Positions 27,652 through 39,230 of a stretch of 64,000 nt of DNA are shown here, one piece after another. The position numbers and the translations under genes were made by a program. Source of the DNA: Bacteroidota bacterium (GTDB taxonomy: Bacteria; Bacteroidota; Ignavibacteria; Kryptoniales; JAKASW01); contig JAMCQL010000060.1 of NCBI GenBank assembly GCA_023381615.1, forward strand, positions 1-64,000. Direction: 5' to 3'. How positions within the stretch are numbered: the stretch's first letter is position 1; each line of letters starts with the position of its first letter. The notes under the pieces were generated by a model that did no database searches, had not been told where the DNA came from, and saw only the letters and a list, made by a program, of their open reading frames with translations.

Positions 27652-28387
27652 TCCCGGCAGCGCATTAATTAGAATCAATAAGTATCTTTCATCTTCAGGA
27701 GTTGCTTCGCGGCGAAAAGCGGATGAGTTGATTTCTGCGGGAAGAGTGAAGATAAACGGACAAGTTGTCAAAGAGCTTGGCACGAAGATCAATCCGCGCA
27801 AAGATAAAGTATTGGTCGACGGCAGAGGTGTCAGACTCGAAACGCACTTAGTTTACATTTTGCTGAATAAGCCGAAGGATGCCGTAACGACTTCGCGTGA
27901 CGAAAAAGGAAGGCGGAGCGTACTTGATCTCGTAAAAGTGAGGGAGCGTGTTTATCCGGTAGGAAGGCTCGACCGCAACACGACGGGCGCTCTGCTGCTA
28001 ACCAACGACGGCGAACTTGCAAATCGCCTGATGCATCCGCGGCATTTGGTGCTGAAAGTTTACAAGGCAACTCTCGACAGGCCGATAAGAGAGCGGGAAC
28101 TCGCAAAGCTGAAAAAAGGCGTGATGATCGATGGCTCGGTGACGGTTCCGGATGAACTCTATGTCCTGCCGGAAAGCGGAGCAACCGAAATCGGTATTGC
28201 CGTCCATGAAGGGAAGCATCATCTTATCAAACGGATTTTTGAGTCGCTGGAAATTCGGGTTCTTCAGCTTGACAGGTATTCATACGCCGGGTTGAATCAT
28301 CATGGACTTCAGCGAGGAGAATGGCGTAATATTTCAAAGAAAGAGATTGCCGCTCTGCGGAAACTTGTTGAATTGCCAGATTCTTAA
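27632..28387 (+). CDS. rluB: RsuA/RluB-family pseudouridine synthase
   Basis: RINKYLSSSGVASRRKADELI (S4), VGRLDRNTTGALLLTNDGELANRLMHP. Confidence 0.92.
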   Translation: MPQNKPNPGSALIRINKYLSSSGVASRRKADELISAGRVKINGQVVKELGTKINPRKDKVLVDGRGVRLETHLVYILLNKPKDAVTTSRDEKGRRSVLDLVKVRERVYPVGRLDRNTTGALLLTNDGELANRLMHPRHLVLKVYKATLDRPIRERELAKLKKGVMIDGSVTVPDELYVLPESGATEIGIAVHEGKHHLIKRIFESLEIRVLQLDRYSYAGLNHHGLQRGEWRNISKKEIAALRKLVELPDS

Positions 28388-29865
28388 TGAAGAGCAAGGT
28401 TCTATTCTGGGTAACTTTTTTCATAGTCAGTGTTTCATCCGCTCAAGAAACCAGGTCGCTCCGCGAACTAAGAGCGGACCTGGAGTCTTTCGTTTTCGAC
28501 ACTACTTTCTCAAACGCCTTCATCGGAATCGAAGTAAAAAGTTTGAAGACCGGAGAGGTTATTTTCAGACACAATGCCGAAAAAGATTTCGTTCCGGCAT
28601 CTAATATGAAATTGCTTACAACTTCGACAGCGTTATCCGTCCTTGGGCCCTCTTACACTTACCAAACGCGATTGATGGCTGATGGGTATATTCTGAGTGA
28701 CACATTATTCGGGGATTTGTATATCGTGGGAAGCGGCGACCCGACAATTTCCGGCCGATTCACAAATGGCGATGCAATAAAGACTTTTAAAGATTGGGCA
28801 GACACGTTGAAGCTGCTCGACATCAAAGTCATAAAAGGAAATGTGATTGGCGATGATAGATGCTTTGACAACGTGCCGGTCGGCGGCGGCTGGGGCCTCG
28901 ACTGGCATGAGGATGTTTACTGGTACGCTGCGTACATCAGCGGTTTGACTTTCAACGACAATTGTGTTGACCTGACGATCAAACCCGGACAAATCGGCAA
29001 GCCGGTGAATTTCACTGTGGATCCTAACACGCACTACGCTTCTTTCGTGAATACATCTGTGACCGTCAATGATACGGTGAGCACGCTCGATTTCTATCGT
29101 GATCTCGCCACAAGTAGAATTTATATATACGGAAAATTTCCGGCTTCGCTCGACAGCATGAAAGTCTCACTTACGATTTACGACCCCCCAAAGTACGCGG
29201 CGACAGTTTTGAAAGAGTCGTTGGATTCCGACAGTATTACTGTGGTTGGCGCCGCCGATGATGTGCGCGATTACCAACGCACGCACAGGATCCCGCCATA
29301 CTCGCTGATGTGGGAAGTAGCCAGCTACACTTCTCCTCCGCTTTCGGAAATCGTCAAAGTGATAAACAAACGAAGTCAGAATCTTTATGCCGAGCAGGTC
29401 TTCAGGACACTCGGAAAAGAAAAGTACGGACTCGGTTCTTACAGCAACGCTCATCAAGTGGAAACAAAATTCCTGAGCACAATCGGAATCGATACGAACA
29501 AAACTGAAATTCTCGACGGCTCAGGTTTGTCGTGCTGGGATCTTGTGAGCCCCGATGCTATTGTTAAGATTTTAACTGCGATGTACAAAAGCAGCGCGTG
29601 GCAATATTTTTACGATTCGCTTCCGATTGCGGGGGTCGACGGCACACTCGAATTCAGGATGCGGGACACGAAGGCGCAAGGAAATGTACACGGCAAGACA
29701 GGTTTCGTGGAGAATGTTCGTTCGCTCTCGGGATACTTGATAACTGCCGACGGCGAGCCGATGGCATTTTCAATTTTTGTAAATCATTACACGGTTCCGA
29801 CGAATGCTGTGAACAATCTGCAGGATATAATTTGTACTCGCCTTTGCAACTTCTCGCGTAAATGA
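28387..29865 (+). CDS. dacB: D-alanyl-D-alanine carboxypeptidase/endopeptidase (PBP4/DacB)
   Basis: FVPASNMKLLTTSTALSVLG (SxxK), DGSGLSCWDLVSP (SxN-like region), VHGKTGFVENVRSLSGYL (KTG). Confidence 0.92.
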   Translation: MKSKVLFWVTFFIVSVSSAQETRSLRELRADLESFVFDTTFSNAFIGIEVKSLKTGEVIFRHNAEKDFVPASNMKLLTTSTALSVLGPSYTYQTRLMADGYILSDTLFGDLYIVGSGDPTISGRFTNGDAIKTFKDWADTLKLLDIKVIKGNVIGDDRCFDNVPVGGGWGLDWHEDVYWYAAYISGLTFNDNCVDLTIKPGQIGKPVNFTVDPNTHYASFVNTSVTVNDTVSTLDFYRDLATSRIYIYGKFPASLDSMKVSLTIYDPPKYAATVLKESLDSDSITVVGAADDVRDYQRTHRIPPYSLMWEVASYTSPPLSEIVKVINKRSQNLYAEQVFRTLGKEKYGLGSYSNAHQVETKFLSTIGIDTNKTEILDGSGLSCWDLVSPDAIVKILTAMYKSSAWQYFYDSLPIAGVDGTLEFRMRDTKAQGNVHGKTGFVENVRSLSGYLITADGEPMAFSIFVNHYTVPTNAVNNLQDIICTRLCNFSRK

Positions 29866-30584
29866 GAGGCATCTCGTGGTTTATATCGATCTGCACCGGT
29901 AATGGTTTGACGCTCACGGAAAAACAGGCGGAAAAGTTTGAGCAATACCGGCAGCTTCTTCTCTTCCGGAACCAACAACTAAATCTCATCTCCCGGAAAG
30001 ACGAAGAAAATTTCTATTCTAACCACGCATTGAATTCCATTTCATTCCTATTCAAAAAGAAGTTGAAAGCGGACGCAGAAATTATTGACCTTGGGACTGG
30101 CGGCGGTTTGCCGGGAATACCCATAAAAATCTTGTATCCGAATTTAAAATTGGTCATGCTCGATTCGATTGCCAAGAAAACCGGCGCTTTGTCGGAAATT
30201 GTAAATGAAATGGCGCTGGAAAATGCCAGAGTTGTAACCGGCAGGGCAGAAGAACTTGCAAAAACACGTGAATTTGAAGCACGTTTTGATTATGTTATTA
30301 GCCGTGCCGCAGGAAAACTTGATGATGTGGTGAAATGGTCGCGAAGATTTCTTGGAGAATTTGAGTCGTACGGCAGCGAGACAGTCCCATCGGGGACATT
30401 GATAGTTTTGAAGGGCGGCAAGTTTGAGGACGAACTGAAACATACTAAGAGCTCGGAGTTCGTTGATGCGGTTGAGGTGGATGAAATTACTTTCAACGGG
30501 ATGGACGAAATTGATAACAAAGAAAAGAAATTGGTTTTGGTAAAATATAAAGACGCAACCCAGCCGATCAGGAGGAAGAATTGA
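29862..30584 (+). CDS. rsmG: 16S rRNA (guanine527-N7)-methyltransferase
   Basis: [52 protein letters not shown]. Confidence 0.93.
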   Translation: MRGISWFISICTGNGLTLTEKQAEKFEQYRQLLLFRNQQLNLISRKDEENFYSNHALNSISFLFKKKLKADAEIIDLGTGGGLPGIPIKILYPNLKLVMLDSIAKKTGALSEIVNEMALENARVVTGRAEELAKTREFEARFDYVISRAAGKLDDVVKWSRRFLGEFESYGSETVPSGTLIVLKGGKFEDELKHTKSSEFVDAVEVDEITFNGMDEIDNKEKKLVLVKYKDATQPIRRKN

Positions 30585-32119
30585 GCGAACACGAGGAATA
30601 TCTTTCCCAAGGGGAATCATTCGAACAAGAGCAAAATGAACTGACTAAGAGAAGGCTTGAAGAACTTGAAGAGTTGAAAAAAGGAAATATAAATCCTTAT
30701 ACCTACAGCTTCGAGGTTAGCAATTATTCTTCCGAAATCCTGAAGTCGTTCAAAGATGATGTTCCTTTCGAGAACGTGGCAATTGCCGGCAGAATAATGT
30801 CGCTGAGAAGAATGGGAAAGGCATCGTTCTGTCATGTGCAAGATTCGAGGGGACGAATTCAGGTTTACATAAGGCGGGATGATCTTAGCGAGGCATATGA
30901 TCAGTTCAAATTAATGGACATCGGAGACATCGTTGGCGTCAAAGGTTTCGTGTTCCGCACCAAGACGGGTGAAGTCTCGATTCATGCGAAGCATCTTGAG
31001 CTGTTGTCGAAATCAATAAGGTCGCTTCCCATTGTCAAAGAGAAAGTCGATGAACAGGGCAACAAAGTTGTCTATGATCCATTTGCCGACAAAGAGCTTC
31101 GATATAGACAGCGATATGTTGACCTTGTGGTGAACCCGGAAGTGCGCGATGTGTTTGTGAAGCGTGCGAAGGTTGTCAGCTCGGTCCGTAAATTCCTGGA
31201 TGATAAAGGATATTTAGAAGTTGAGACTCCGATTCTCCAGCCGCTTTACGGCGGAGCATCTGCCCGGCCTTTCGTAACACATCATAATGCCTTAGACATT
31301 GAACTTTACCTGCGCATTTCGGATGAATTGTATTTGAAGCGGCTTATCGTCGGAGGGTTCGAAGGGGTTTATGAAATCGGCAAAGACTTCCGCAACGAGG
31401 GAATGGATAAGTCGCATAATCCCGAATTTACGATGATGGAATTATATGTCGCTTACAAGGATTACGACTGGATGATGAGTCTGGTGGAGGAACTCGTCCA
31501 TTTTGTTTGCGTGAGCGTTACAGGCGGTTCAAGAGTAAAAGTGGGAGAAAATGAAATTGATTTTACTCCGCCGTGGAAGAGAGTAACAATGCTTGACTCG
31601 ATCCGCGAGTTTACAGCCGAAGACCTTAACGGGAAATCGGAATTGGAATTAGCTAATGCGGCGAAGAGGCTTCATGTCGAAGTCGAGCCCTCCATGGGCG
31701 CGGGAAAAATCATTGATGCGATCTTCTCGGAGCGAGTGGAAGCAAAATTAATCCAGCCGACTTTCATCACCGATTATCCCATTGAGATGTCTCCGCTTGC
31801 GAAGCGCCACCGTTCGAAGCAAGGCTTGGTCGAGAGATTCGAACTCATGTGCAACGGACAGGAACTCGCGAATGCGTTCAGCGAGCTGAACGATCCGCTC
31901 GACCAGCGCTCACGTTTTGAAGATCAGGCGCGGCTGCGGGCGCGCGGCGACGAGGAGGCGATGGTCATTGACGAAGATTTCCTTCGAGCGCTCGAGTACG
32001 GAATGCCTCCAACCGCCGGCCTTGGAATAGGTATAGACAGGCTGACAATGCTTTTGACAAACCAAGAGTCTATCCGGGATGTGATTTTCTTCCCGCAAAT
32101 GAAACCGGAAAAACAATAA
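30581..32119 (+). CDS. lysS: Lysyl-tRNA synthetase (class II)
   Basis: [82 protein letters not shown]. Confidence 0.97.
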   Translation: MSEHEEYLSQGESFEQEQNELTKRRLEELEELKKGNINPYTYSFEVSNYSSEILKSFKDDVPFENVAIAGRIMSLRRMGKASFCHVQDSRGRIQVYIRRDDLSEAYDQFKLMDIGDIVGVKGFVFRTKTGEVSIHAKHLELLSKSIRSLPIVKEKVDEQGNKVVYDPFADKELRYRQRYVDLVVNPEVRDVFVKRAKVVSSVRKFLDDKGYLEVETPILQPLYGGASARPFVTHHNALDIELYLRISDELYLKRLIVGGFEGVYEIGKDFRNEGMDKSHNPEFTMMELYVAYKDYDWMMSLVEELVHFVCVSVTGGSRVKVGENEIDFTPPWKRVTMLDSIREFTAEDLNGKSELELANAAKRLHVEVEPSMGAGKIIDAIFSERVEAKLIQPTFITDYPIEMSPLAKRHRSKQGLVERFELMCNGQELANAFSELNDPLDQRSRFEDQARLRARGDEEAMVIDEDFLRALEYGMPPTAGLGIGIDRLTMLLTNQESIRDVIFFPQMKPEKQ

Positions 32120-32134
32120 TCTGAGAGTATCTGG

Positions 32135-34255
32135 ATGAAAACGATCAATCTTGTCCTCGGCATTCATAATCATCAACCGATTGGGAACTTCGATCATGTT
32201 TTGGAGGATGCCTATCAGAAATCCTACAAGCCATTTTTAGATATTTTAAAAAGGTATCCCAAAATCAAAGTCTCGCAGCATTATACCGGTTTTCTTTTCG
32301 AATGGCTGAGGAAGAACCATCCGGAAATTTTCACGGAATTGAGAGCCTTTGTGAAATCCGGGCAAGTGCATTTGATGACAGGTGGTTTCTACGAACCGAT
32401 CCTTGCGATCATTCCCAACAAAGACAAATTGGGACAGATACGCAAGCTGAACGATTACATAAAAAAGAATTTTAATTTCAAGCCCACCGGTATGTGGCTC
32501 GCCGAGCGGGTATGGGAACAGCACATCGTGAAGCCGATCGCCGAAGCGGGAGTGCATTCCGTTGTCATAGACGACACGCATTTTAAATACGTCGGATTGA
32601 AAGACGAAGACTTGCTCGGCTACTACGTCACCGAAGAACAGGGAAAGACGGTAAATATTTTTCCAATCAGCAAAATGCTGAGGTACACGATTCCGTTTCA
32701 GCCTGTAGAGAAAACGATCGAGTACTTGCGTTCAATCTCAAGTGAAGACGGATCGAGAATCGCCGTCTACGCGGACGACGGAGAAAAATTTGGCGTCTGG
32801 CCGAACACTTACAAGCACGTTTATCTGGATGGATGGCTCGAAAAGTTTTTCGCGGCGCTTGAAGAGAATTCTGATTGGATAAGGATCGTCCATTTCTCCG
32901 AAGTGATGGAGAAGGTAAAACCGATCGGCCGGGTTTATTTGCAGAATGCTTCTTACGCAGAGATGCTCCATTGGGCTTTGCCGCCGGAATTGTTCCTGAA
33001 GTACGAAGAGTTTGAGCACAAGTTGAAGGGTGCGAGGCTCTTCGATCATTATGAGGAATTCGTTCGCGGCGGATACTGGAGAAACTTTCTTGCAAAGTAT
33101 CCTGAGTCGAACAACATCCACAAGAAAATGATCAGGCTTTCCGAACGGGCGCACGCGCTGGAACACAAAGGCATTAAAGTCGACCGGGTTCTCGACAGGG
33201 TATGGGCATCGCAATGTAACGATCCGTACTGGCATGGGATTTTCGGCGGGCTATACCTGCCGAATCTCCGTTATCCCGTGTACAAAAGTTTGATCCATGC
33301 AGAAGTCGAGCTTGACAAATTAGAACGCAAGCCCAAGCTTGTCGTTACGCATGAAGATTTTGACAGGGACGGCTCGGAAGAAGTTCTCGTCGAATCAAAT
33401 ATTCTCGACGCGTATTTCAGACCCGAAGAAGGAGCTGCACTCTTCGAGCTGGATTATAAACCCATACCGTTTAATCTTCTCGACATTTTGAGCCGCCGCC
33501 CGGAGGGATATCACAACAAACTAAAACATCCGGTAACCGCCGAGTCGAACGGCGACGGAATTCAGAGCATACATGATCTGGTGGTGTCGAAAGAATCTGG
33601 TTTGGAAAAACTTCTGAATTACGATTGGTACAGACGCGGGTCCTTCATAGACCACTTCATCGGAGCGACCACGTTGGAGGAATTTGCCGCCGCGAAGTAT
33701 CCCGAGCTTGGCGATTTTGTGAAGCAGCCTTACACGAGAAAAATTTCTCAGAAGAAAGATAAAGCCAATGTGCAATTTTCGCGCGACGGTTTGGTAAAGG
33801 TGAACGGGAATGTTCACATGCGAGTTACTAAAACCTTTGAGTTTGCTGCAAGCTCAGGGACGATAAGATGTAAGTACAATATTGAAAATTTAAGTTCGCA
33901 ACCTGTCGAAGCGGACTTCGGAATCGAGTTCAACTTCGGTCTCATGGCAGGAGATGCGCATGACAGATATTACAAAATCAACGGCTCAAAGCCGGCCGAT
34001 TCGCGATTGAGAAGCGCTGGTTCGACAGACGAAGTCAGAACTGTCTCCCTCACTGATGAGTGGCAAGGTTTGCTGGTGAAGGTTGAAGTCGATAAGCCGC
34101 TGACATTGTGGAGATTCCCGATTGAGACGGTCTCGCTTTCCGAAGCAGGTTTTGAGAGAGTTTACCAAAGCTCCGTCGTATTCCTTCATTCCATAGTGAA
34201 AATCGACAAAGAGTATGTCCTCAAATTTAGGCTTACAGTTGGTAAATCGAAATAG
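32135..34255 (+). CDS. Glycoside hydrolase family 57 alpha-amylase/4-alpha-glucanotransferase-like
   Basis: LGIHNHQPIGNFDHVLEDAY, GMWLAERVWE, ECT-like YADDGEKFGVWP; C-terminal DUF1925/DUF1926-like region. Confidence 0.9.
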   Translation: MKTINLVLGIHNHQPIGNFDHVLEDAYQKSYKPFLDILKRYPKIKVSQHYTGFLFEWLRKNHPEIFTELRAFVKSGQVHLMTGGFYEPILAIIPNKDKLGQIRKLNDYIKKNFNFKPTGMWLAERVWEQHIVKPIAEAGVHSVVIDDTHFKYVGLKDEDLLGYYVTEEQGKTVNIFPISKMLRYTIPFQPVEKTIEYLRSISSEDGSRIAVYADDGEKFGVWPNTYKHVYLDGWLEKFFAALEENSDWIRIVHFSEVMEKVKPIGRVYLQNASYAEMLHWALPPELFLKYEEFEHKLKGARLFDHYEEFVRGGYWRNFLAKYPESNNIHKKMIRLSERAHALEHKGIKVDRVLDRVWASQCNDPYWHGIFGGLYLPNLRYPVYKSLIHAEVELDKLERKPKLVVTHEDFDRDGSEEVLVESNILDAYFRPEEGAALFELDYKPIPFNLLDILSRRPEGYHNKLKHPVTAESNGDGIQSIHDLVVSKESGLEKLLNYDWYRRGSFIDHFIGATTLEEFAAAKYPELGDFVKQPYTRKISQKKDKANVQFSRDGLVKVNGNVHMRVTKTFEFAASSGTIRCKYNIENLSSQPVEADFGIEFNFGLMAGDAHDRYYKINGSKPADSRLRSAGSTDEVRTVSLTDEWQGLLVKVEVDKPLTLWRFPIETVSLSEAGFERVYQSSVVFLHSIVKIDKEYVLKFRLTVGKSK

Positions 34256-34459
34256 AATTAGGCGGTTTGCGGATTGTTATTCAAAAAATCATTCATAGCT
34301 TTGGGTGTAATACTCACTCCTTGTTGGGTCGACTGGGGTATTTTATATTCAATTGGTCGGATTTAGAGTAGGTTCGGCGAATTTTGTACGAACTTCAGTG
34401 AACACTAGCGAGAAGTTATTTGTTGATAAGGCGAGAGTAATTCTTGAAAGGAAAATCAA

Positions 34460-36073
34460 ATGAAGTTGTTTAAGAACAAAATTTCTACTGCCGTTGCAAT
34501 GTTTCTGGTGGTTGTGGGGATACTGATAGGCACCCAAATACAGAATGTGTTGAGTGATGATAATATTTATGAGCAGTTGGAGAAATTCAAAGATGTACTC
34601 AGCCTTGCCGACAAGTATTATGTCGATAATGTAGATACGCAGAAGTTGGTAGATGCAGCAATCAACGGTTTGCTCGGACAACTTGATCCACATTCCGTTT
34701 ACATTCCAAGAAAAGAAGTTCAACAGATTGCCGAAGATTTTCGCGGCTCGTTCGATGGAATAGGAATTGAGTACGACGTTGTCAATGACACACTTCTTGT
34801 CGTTTCACCGATCGCCGGCGGCCCAAGCGAAATGGTCGGCATACAGGCGGGGGATAAGATTGTAGAGATAGACGGCAAGTCCGCGATTGGGATTACCCGC
34901 GATGAGGTAATGAAGAAGCTCCGCGGTCCGAAAGGGACGAAAGTGGATGTCACTGTGGTTCGCGCTGGTGTTGATAAACCGCTGGCATTCGAAATTACAC
35001 GCGACAAGATACCTCTTTATTCCGTTACAGCTTCCTTTATGGCGAACAAAGAAGTCGGCTATGTTTATGTAAACAGGTTTGCCGAGACAACCAGCAAGGA
35101 GCTCGAAGCGGCACTGGAGAAATTAAAATCACAGGGGATGAAAGAACTCGTTCTCGATCTGCGCGGCAATCCGGGCGGACTCTTGAACCAGGCGGTCGAT
35201 GTTGCCAGCGAATTCATTCCTAAAGGAAAGACCATAGTCTATACAAAGGGCAGAATTCCGGAGGCGAACGAAATTTTCACTTCCAGCGGCGGAAACTACA
35301 CCAAGATTCCGTTGATCGTTCTGATAAATGGCGGCTCTGCATCTGCGAGCGAAATAGTTTCCGGCGCGATTCAAGATTTGGATAGAGGATTGATCGTCGG
35401 CGAGACAAGTTTTGGCAAAGGACTTGTTCAAAGACAATTCAGCTTGAACGACGGCTCGGCTGTGAGAATCACGATCGCCCGCTACTACACACCGAGCGGA
35501 CGCTTGATTCAACGGCCTTACGGAAAAGATCGCATGAAATATTTCACGGCGCCAGAGCGGATCGACAGCACGGAGAAATCCGGTGCTAACCTGACGCACA
35601 CGCTCGAAAGCGATTCGACACGGCCCGTCTACAAGACAGCATCCGGCAGAACGGTTTACGGAGGCGGAGGAATTACTCCGGATTATATTGTGAAAATGGC
35701 GAAGATCCCCGATTTCATTTATGAATTTCAAATTAAGGGAATCATTCTCGCGTACGTAGACGGTCACTTCAGCCAGTCTCAGGATAAACTGAAGAAAGAA
35801 TATGGAAGCGCGGAGAAGTTTAACGAGAATTTCCAGGTCAGCGATAAGATACTGAGCGAAGTTCTCGCTCAGGCTGGAAAAGCCGGAATTAAGGTCAGCA
35901 AGAAAGAATACGAAGACAATAACAAATATATAGCGATGCTCGTGAAGGCGCAGATCGCTCGGAACATTTGGGGAAGCGAAGGGTGGTACAGGGTCGTTCT
36001 GACTTTTGACAACCAGTTCCAAAAAGCATTAACGCTTTTTCCTGAGGCTAAACAAATTGCCGGACTAAATTAA
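34460..36073 (+). CDS. ctpA: S41 family C-terminal processing peptidase
   Basis: PDZ segment, LDLRGNPGGLLNQAVDVASEF, NGGSASASEIVSGAIQD (Ser), GETSFGKGLVQ (Lys). Confidence 0.93.
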   Translation: MKLFKNKISTAVAMFLVVVGILIGTQIQNVLSDDNIYEQLEKFKDVLSLADKYYVDNVDTQKLVDAAINGLLGQLDPHSVYIPRKEVQQIAEDFRGSFDGIGIEYDVVNDTLLVVSPIAGGPSEMVGIQAGDKIVEIDGKSAIGITRDEVMKKLRGPKGTKVDVTVVRAGVDKPLAFEITRDKIPLYSVTASFMANKEVGYVYVNRFAETTSKELEAALEKLKSQGMKELVLDLRGNPGGLLNQAVDVASEFIPKGKTIVYTKGRIPEANEIFTSSGGNYTKIPLIVLINGGSASASEIVSGAIQDLDRGLIVGETSFGKGLVQRQFSLNDGSAVRITIARYYTPSGRLIQRPYGKDRMKYFTAPERIDSTEKSGANLTHTLESDSTRPVYKTASGRTVYGGGGITPDYIVKMAKIPDFIYEFQIKGIILAYVDGHFSQSQDKLKKEYGSAEKFNENFQVSDKILSEVLAQAGKAGIKVSKKEYEDNNKYIAMLVKAQIARNIWGSEGWYRVVLTFDNQFQKALTLFPEAKQIAGLN

Positions 36074-36117
36074 TGACCAAATATCGTTGTCAATTCGGAT
36101 TTTAGTCGGACATAGAG

Positions 36118-36466
36118 ACCCACTGCCTAAGGCAGTGGTAATGGACGAATGGCTTTGGCTGTGTCGAACTCACCCCTTCACTCCCCCTCTCTTTGCGAAA
36201 GAGAGGGGGATGGGGGGTGAGTTAGGATGCAGGACTACATGAAGGAAATCCAGCTCATCGTTTTCTACGAAGCCACCATCTTTGCCGGTTTATTGACCCC
36301 TACTGTCCTCTCGACAAAGTCGGGAGGAGACATCTCCCTCTTGAGAACAAGGGGGAGAAAAAGAGGGGGTTGTCCGACCCGAAGGGTTTCTTCGGGAAGG
36401 ATCTCCGCTTACGGAGCCTACGGCCTGCGGAAAAGAAAGCCATCGCCTATGGCGGTGGTCGTTTAG
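36118..36466. repeat. Intergenic array of unrelated palindromes
   Basis: CACTGCC-TAA-GGCAGTG (36121-36137); TCCCCCTCTCTTT-GCG-AAAGAGAGGGGGA (36182-36210) within CTCACCCC...GGGGTGAG; CCCGAAG..CTTCGGG; further G/C-rich pairs to ~36466. Confidence 0.7.
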
Positions 36467-36733
36467 CGTATAGTACAATTGCGCAAAACTTCCAGATTAT
36501 GATCCCTTTGGAGCGATCTGCAGCCGAGAGCTTATTTTGCAACAATGATCTGCGCAATGAGTGCGACGTGTGTCATAGTTTACAATCTGTTTGCTTACGA
36601 AATTGACAAAGCTTGATGGAAGTGTCTTTGTACGACGACGCGATTTGTGAGCAGCGATGTGAGGTCACCTTAGAACCTTTTTGAACCAAAAATAACTTTG
36701 AGCGGTCATTTAATTGGATAATGAGAATTACTT

Positions 36734-37633
36734 ATGAACGATGACAAGAAAACTCCTTTTAGAAGAATCATGAAAATCTCTCTGCTAGCCTTTTCGGTAA
36801 TAGCCGCTTTGCTTTTCGTGCTCAGGTCGGTTTATGCGATTTCATTGTTCGAAGGTCTGACAAAAGAAATGCAAGCTTCCGGCTGGGTTAGCGCAGGCGG
36901 GGATTTGCTGATGCAGCCGAACGAAGAGTTGACATACGAAGCGAGTTATCTTTTTGTAAAATTCGGAACCGTGAAGTTACAGATTGTTGGCAAGACTAAC
37001 TACGATAACACTCCAGCCTATCGAGTCCGAGCTTACATAGATTCATACAGCGGCATTCCGTTTGTAAATCTTCATGCGGTTTACGAGGCTGTGGCGGACG
37101 CGAAAACTTTCTTTTGCCTGCTCTCGACGAACAGCCAGAAGGAAGGAGATAGTTGGGTCTTTACAAGTTACAGATTTGACTTTGCTAAGAAGATGATTTT
37201 CATAGAGCAGTGGAAAGAGGGAAAGCTTCTTAAGCAATTCAGTATTCCATTGGGCAAGGGTTATACTGACGGTTTGAGCTTTTTCTATTATCTCCGTGCA
37301 GCCGTGCAAAATGCAAATGGGAAGGAAACAAATCTGAGCGTTCCGATTATTGTCGCTGACAGTACTCGTTCGTCGGTTGTTCTAACCATCAATGAAGAAC
37401 GTGAGCCATGTAAAGTTACGGCGTACAATTTCCCGATTGATTCTTACCGGATGTCCGGCTACATCAACTTTAAAGGTTTCTTCGGAGTTACTGGGGATTT
37501 CGTTGGATGGATAAGCACGGATTCGGCAGCGGTTCCGTTGAAAGCTGATGTGAAAGTCATACTCGGAAGTATCGTCGTGAAATTGAAAGAGGTGAAACGA
37601 AACAACTGGATCCCGCCAAGGAGCAAGAGTTGA
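36734..37633 (+). CDS. DUF3108 domain-containing protein
   Basis: QPNEELTYEASYLFVKFGTVKLQIV..., DGLSFFYYLRA; N-terminal TM. Confidence 0.7.
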   Translation: MNDDKKTPFRRIMKISLLAFSVIAALLFVLRSVYAISLFEGLTKEMQASGWVSAGGDLLMQPNEELTYEASYLFVKFGTVKLQIVGKTNYDNTPAYRVRAYIDSYSGIPFVNLHAVYEAVADAKTFFCLLSTNSQKEGDSWVFTSYRFDFAKKMIFIEQWKEGKLLKQFSIPLGKGYTDGLSFFYYLRAAVQNANGKETNLSVPIIVADSTRSSVVLTINEEREPCKVTAYNFPIDSYRMSGYINFKGFFGVTGDFVGWISTDSAAVPLKADVKVILGSIVVKLKEVKRNNWIPPRSKS

Positions 37634-38148
37634 TGATTCTGAATTATCTTGGCAAGACCCCAAAGTTGGATGAAAGCGTATTTCTTGCCGAGGGAACGCA
37701 AGTTATCGGCGATGTTACCATTGGTAAAGATTCGAGCATCTGGTTCAATGTCGTCGTTCGCGGGGATGTGAATTATATAAGAATTGGGGAACGCACAAAC
37801 GTCCAGGATAACACTGTGATCCACGTTACGTACGAAAAATCTCCGACTGTTATAGCTTCCAATGTGACAATAGGACATGCTGCGATTATACACGGTTGCA
37901 CAATTGAGGATTTTTGCTTGATCGGAATGGGCGCAATACTTCTCGACGGAAGTAAAATCGGAGACCACAGTCTTGTCGCGGCAGGTTCTCTTGTTCGCGA
38001 AGGATTTGTCGTACCTCCGAAAAGTTTGGCAGCAGGTGTACCCGCAAGAGTTGTGAGGAAATTGAAAGGCGATGAAATAAAACGGTTGGAAGATTCCGCT
38101 CAGCATTATGTTGATTACGCTTTAAATTATAGAAAATCGTTCACCTGA
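37633..38148 (+). CDS. Gamma carbonic anhydrase family protein
   Basis: Left-handed beta-helix hexapeptides; FNVVVRGDVNYIRIGERTNVQDNTVIHV, IGHAAIIHGCTIEDFCLIGMGAILLDG. Confidence 0.92.
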   Translation: MILNYLGKTPKLDESVFLAEGTQVIGDVTIGKDSSIWFNVVVRGDVNYIRIGERTNVQDNTVIHVTYEKSPTVIASNVTIGHAAIIHGCTIEDFCLIGMGAILLDGSKIGDHSLVAAGSLVREGFVVPPKSLAAGVPARVVRKLKGDEIKRLEDSAQHYVDYALNYRKSFT

Positions 38149-38163
38149 AATGAAGGGGCTTAA

Positions 38164-39060
38164 ATGAAAATCAAGTTCTGGGGAGTCCGAGGCTCCATTG
38201 CAACGCCCGGCGAATCCACGGTGCGTTATGGCGGCAACACATCATGCACTGAGCTGCATCTTGATGACGGCAGCTTGATAATACTCGATGCAGGAACAGG
38301 CATAAGAAACCTGGGCAACGAACTGGCGAACAGTGGTGAAAAAGTTCAAGCATGTATTTTGATCACTCATCCTCATTGGGATCACATTCAAGGTTTTCCT
38401 TTTTTCAGACCGGCATTCATGGCGGGAAACCAAATAACGATAGTCGGGCCCGAAGCGAAAGGAGTGGCGCTTGACAAATTGATCGCGGAACAAATGAACA
38501 AGATTTATTTTCCCGTGAGACTTTCGGAGCTTCAGGCTAAGATAAAGTTCATGCCTTTGAAGGAAGATACGATCGAAGTTTACGGCGCAAAAGTGCAGAC
38601 GATTTTTGTCAATCATCCCGGATTCACGCTCGGTTACAAGATAACCTGCAACAACAAGACGCTTGTTTACATCAGCGATGATGAGCCGTATAGCCGGGAA
38701 AGCGCACGCCTCTTCACCAACAGCGAGCCTGAGGTACTGAAACTCTTTGAGAATTACCCCGGCAATCCTAATCAGCGGATCGTTGACTTTGTGAAAGGCG
38801 CCGATGTACTCATACATGACTCGACGTATACGCCTGAGCAATACCAGGAGCATATTGGCTGGGGACATTCACATTATCTTTTTACTCTCCAGCTTGCCGA
38901 AGAGGCGAAAGTGAAAAACGTTTTTCTCTTCCATTACGATCCGTCTTTGGATGACGACACTATCGACGAAATTATCGGGAAATGCGAGCGTGAAATGAAA
39001 AGAAAGAAATATTCTCTCAAGTTGTGCGCCGCTAAAGAGGGATTAGAATTTCAATTCTGA
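38164..39060 (+). CDS. MBL-fold metallo-hydrolase
   Basis: MKIKFWGVRGSIATPGESTVRYGGNTSC, LITHPHWDHIQGFPFF (HxHxDH-like). Confidence 0.9.
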   Translation: MKIKFWGVRGSIATPGESTVRYGGNTSCTELHLDDGSLIILDAGTGIRNLGNELANSGEKVQACILITHPHWDHIQGFPFFRPAFMAGNQITIVGPEAKGVALDKLIAEQMNKIYFPVRLSELQAKIKFMPLKEDTIEVYGAKVQTIFVNHPGFTLGYKITCNNKTLVYISDDEPYSRESARLFTNSEPEVLKLFENYPGNPNQRIVDFVKGADVLIHDSTYTPEQYQEHIGWGHSHYLFTLQLAEEAKVKNVFLFHYDPSLDDDTIDEIIGKCEREMKRKKYSLKLCAAKEGLEFQF

Positions 39061-39230
39061 AGCTAAGCCAAATTTTGTTTTTCTTCGTCTGATTTGTGTG
39101 TACGACCGAGTGGAGGCAATTGAGTGTCCACCTATCGGTCTCTTCAACTCACAAAATCACGGGACTTTGAAATCTTGAATTTAATTGCAAACATTGGTAT
39201 GTTTTTGCAGAACGAGGATCTTTGAAGGCG

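Noticed and set aside
35129-36022. 297-aa antisense ORF opposite ctpA
   Set aside because: Overlaps the clear S41 peptidase gene and has no recognisable motif.
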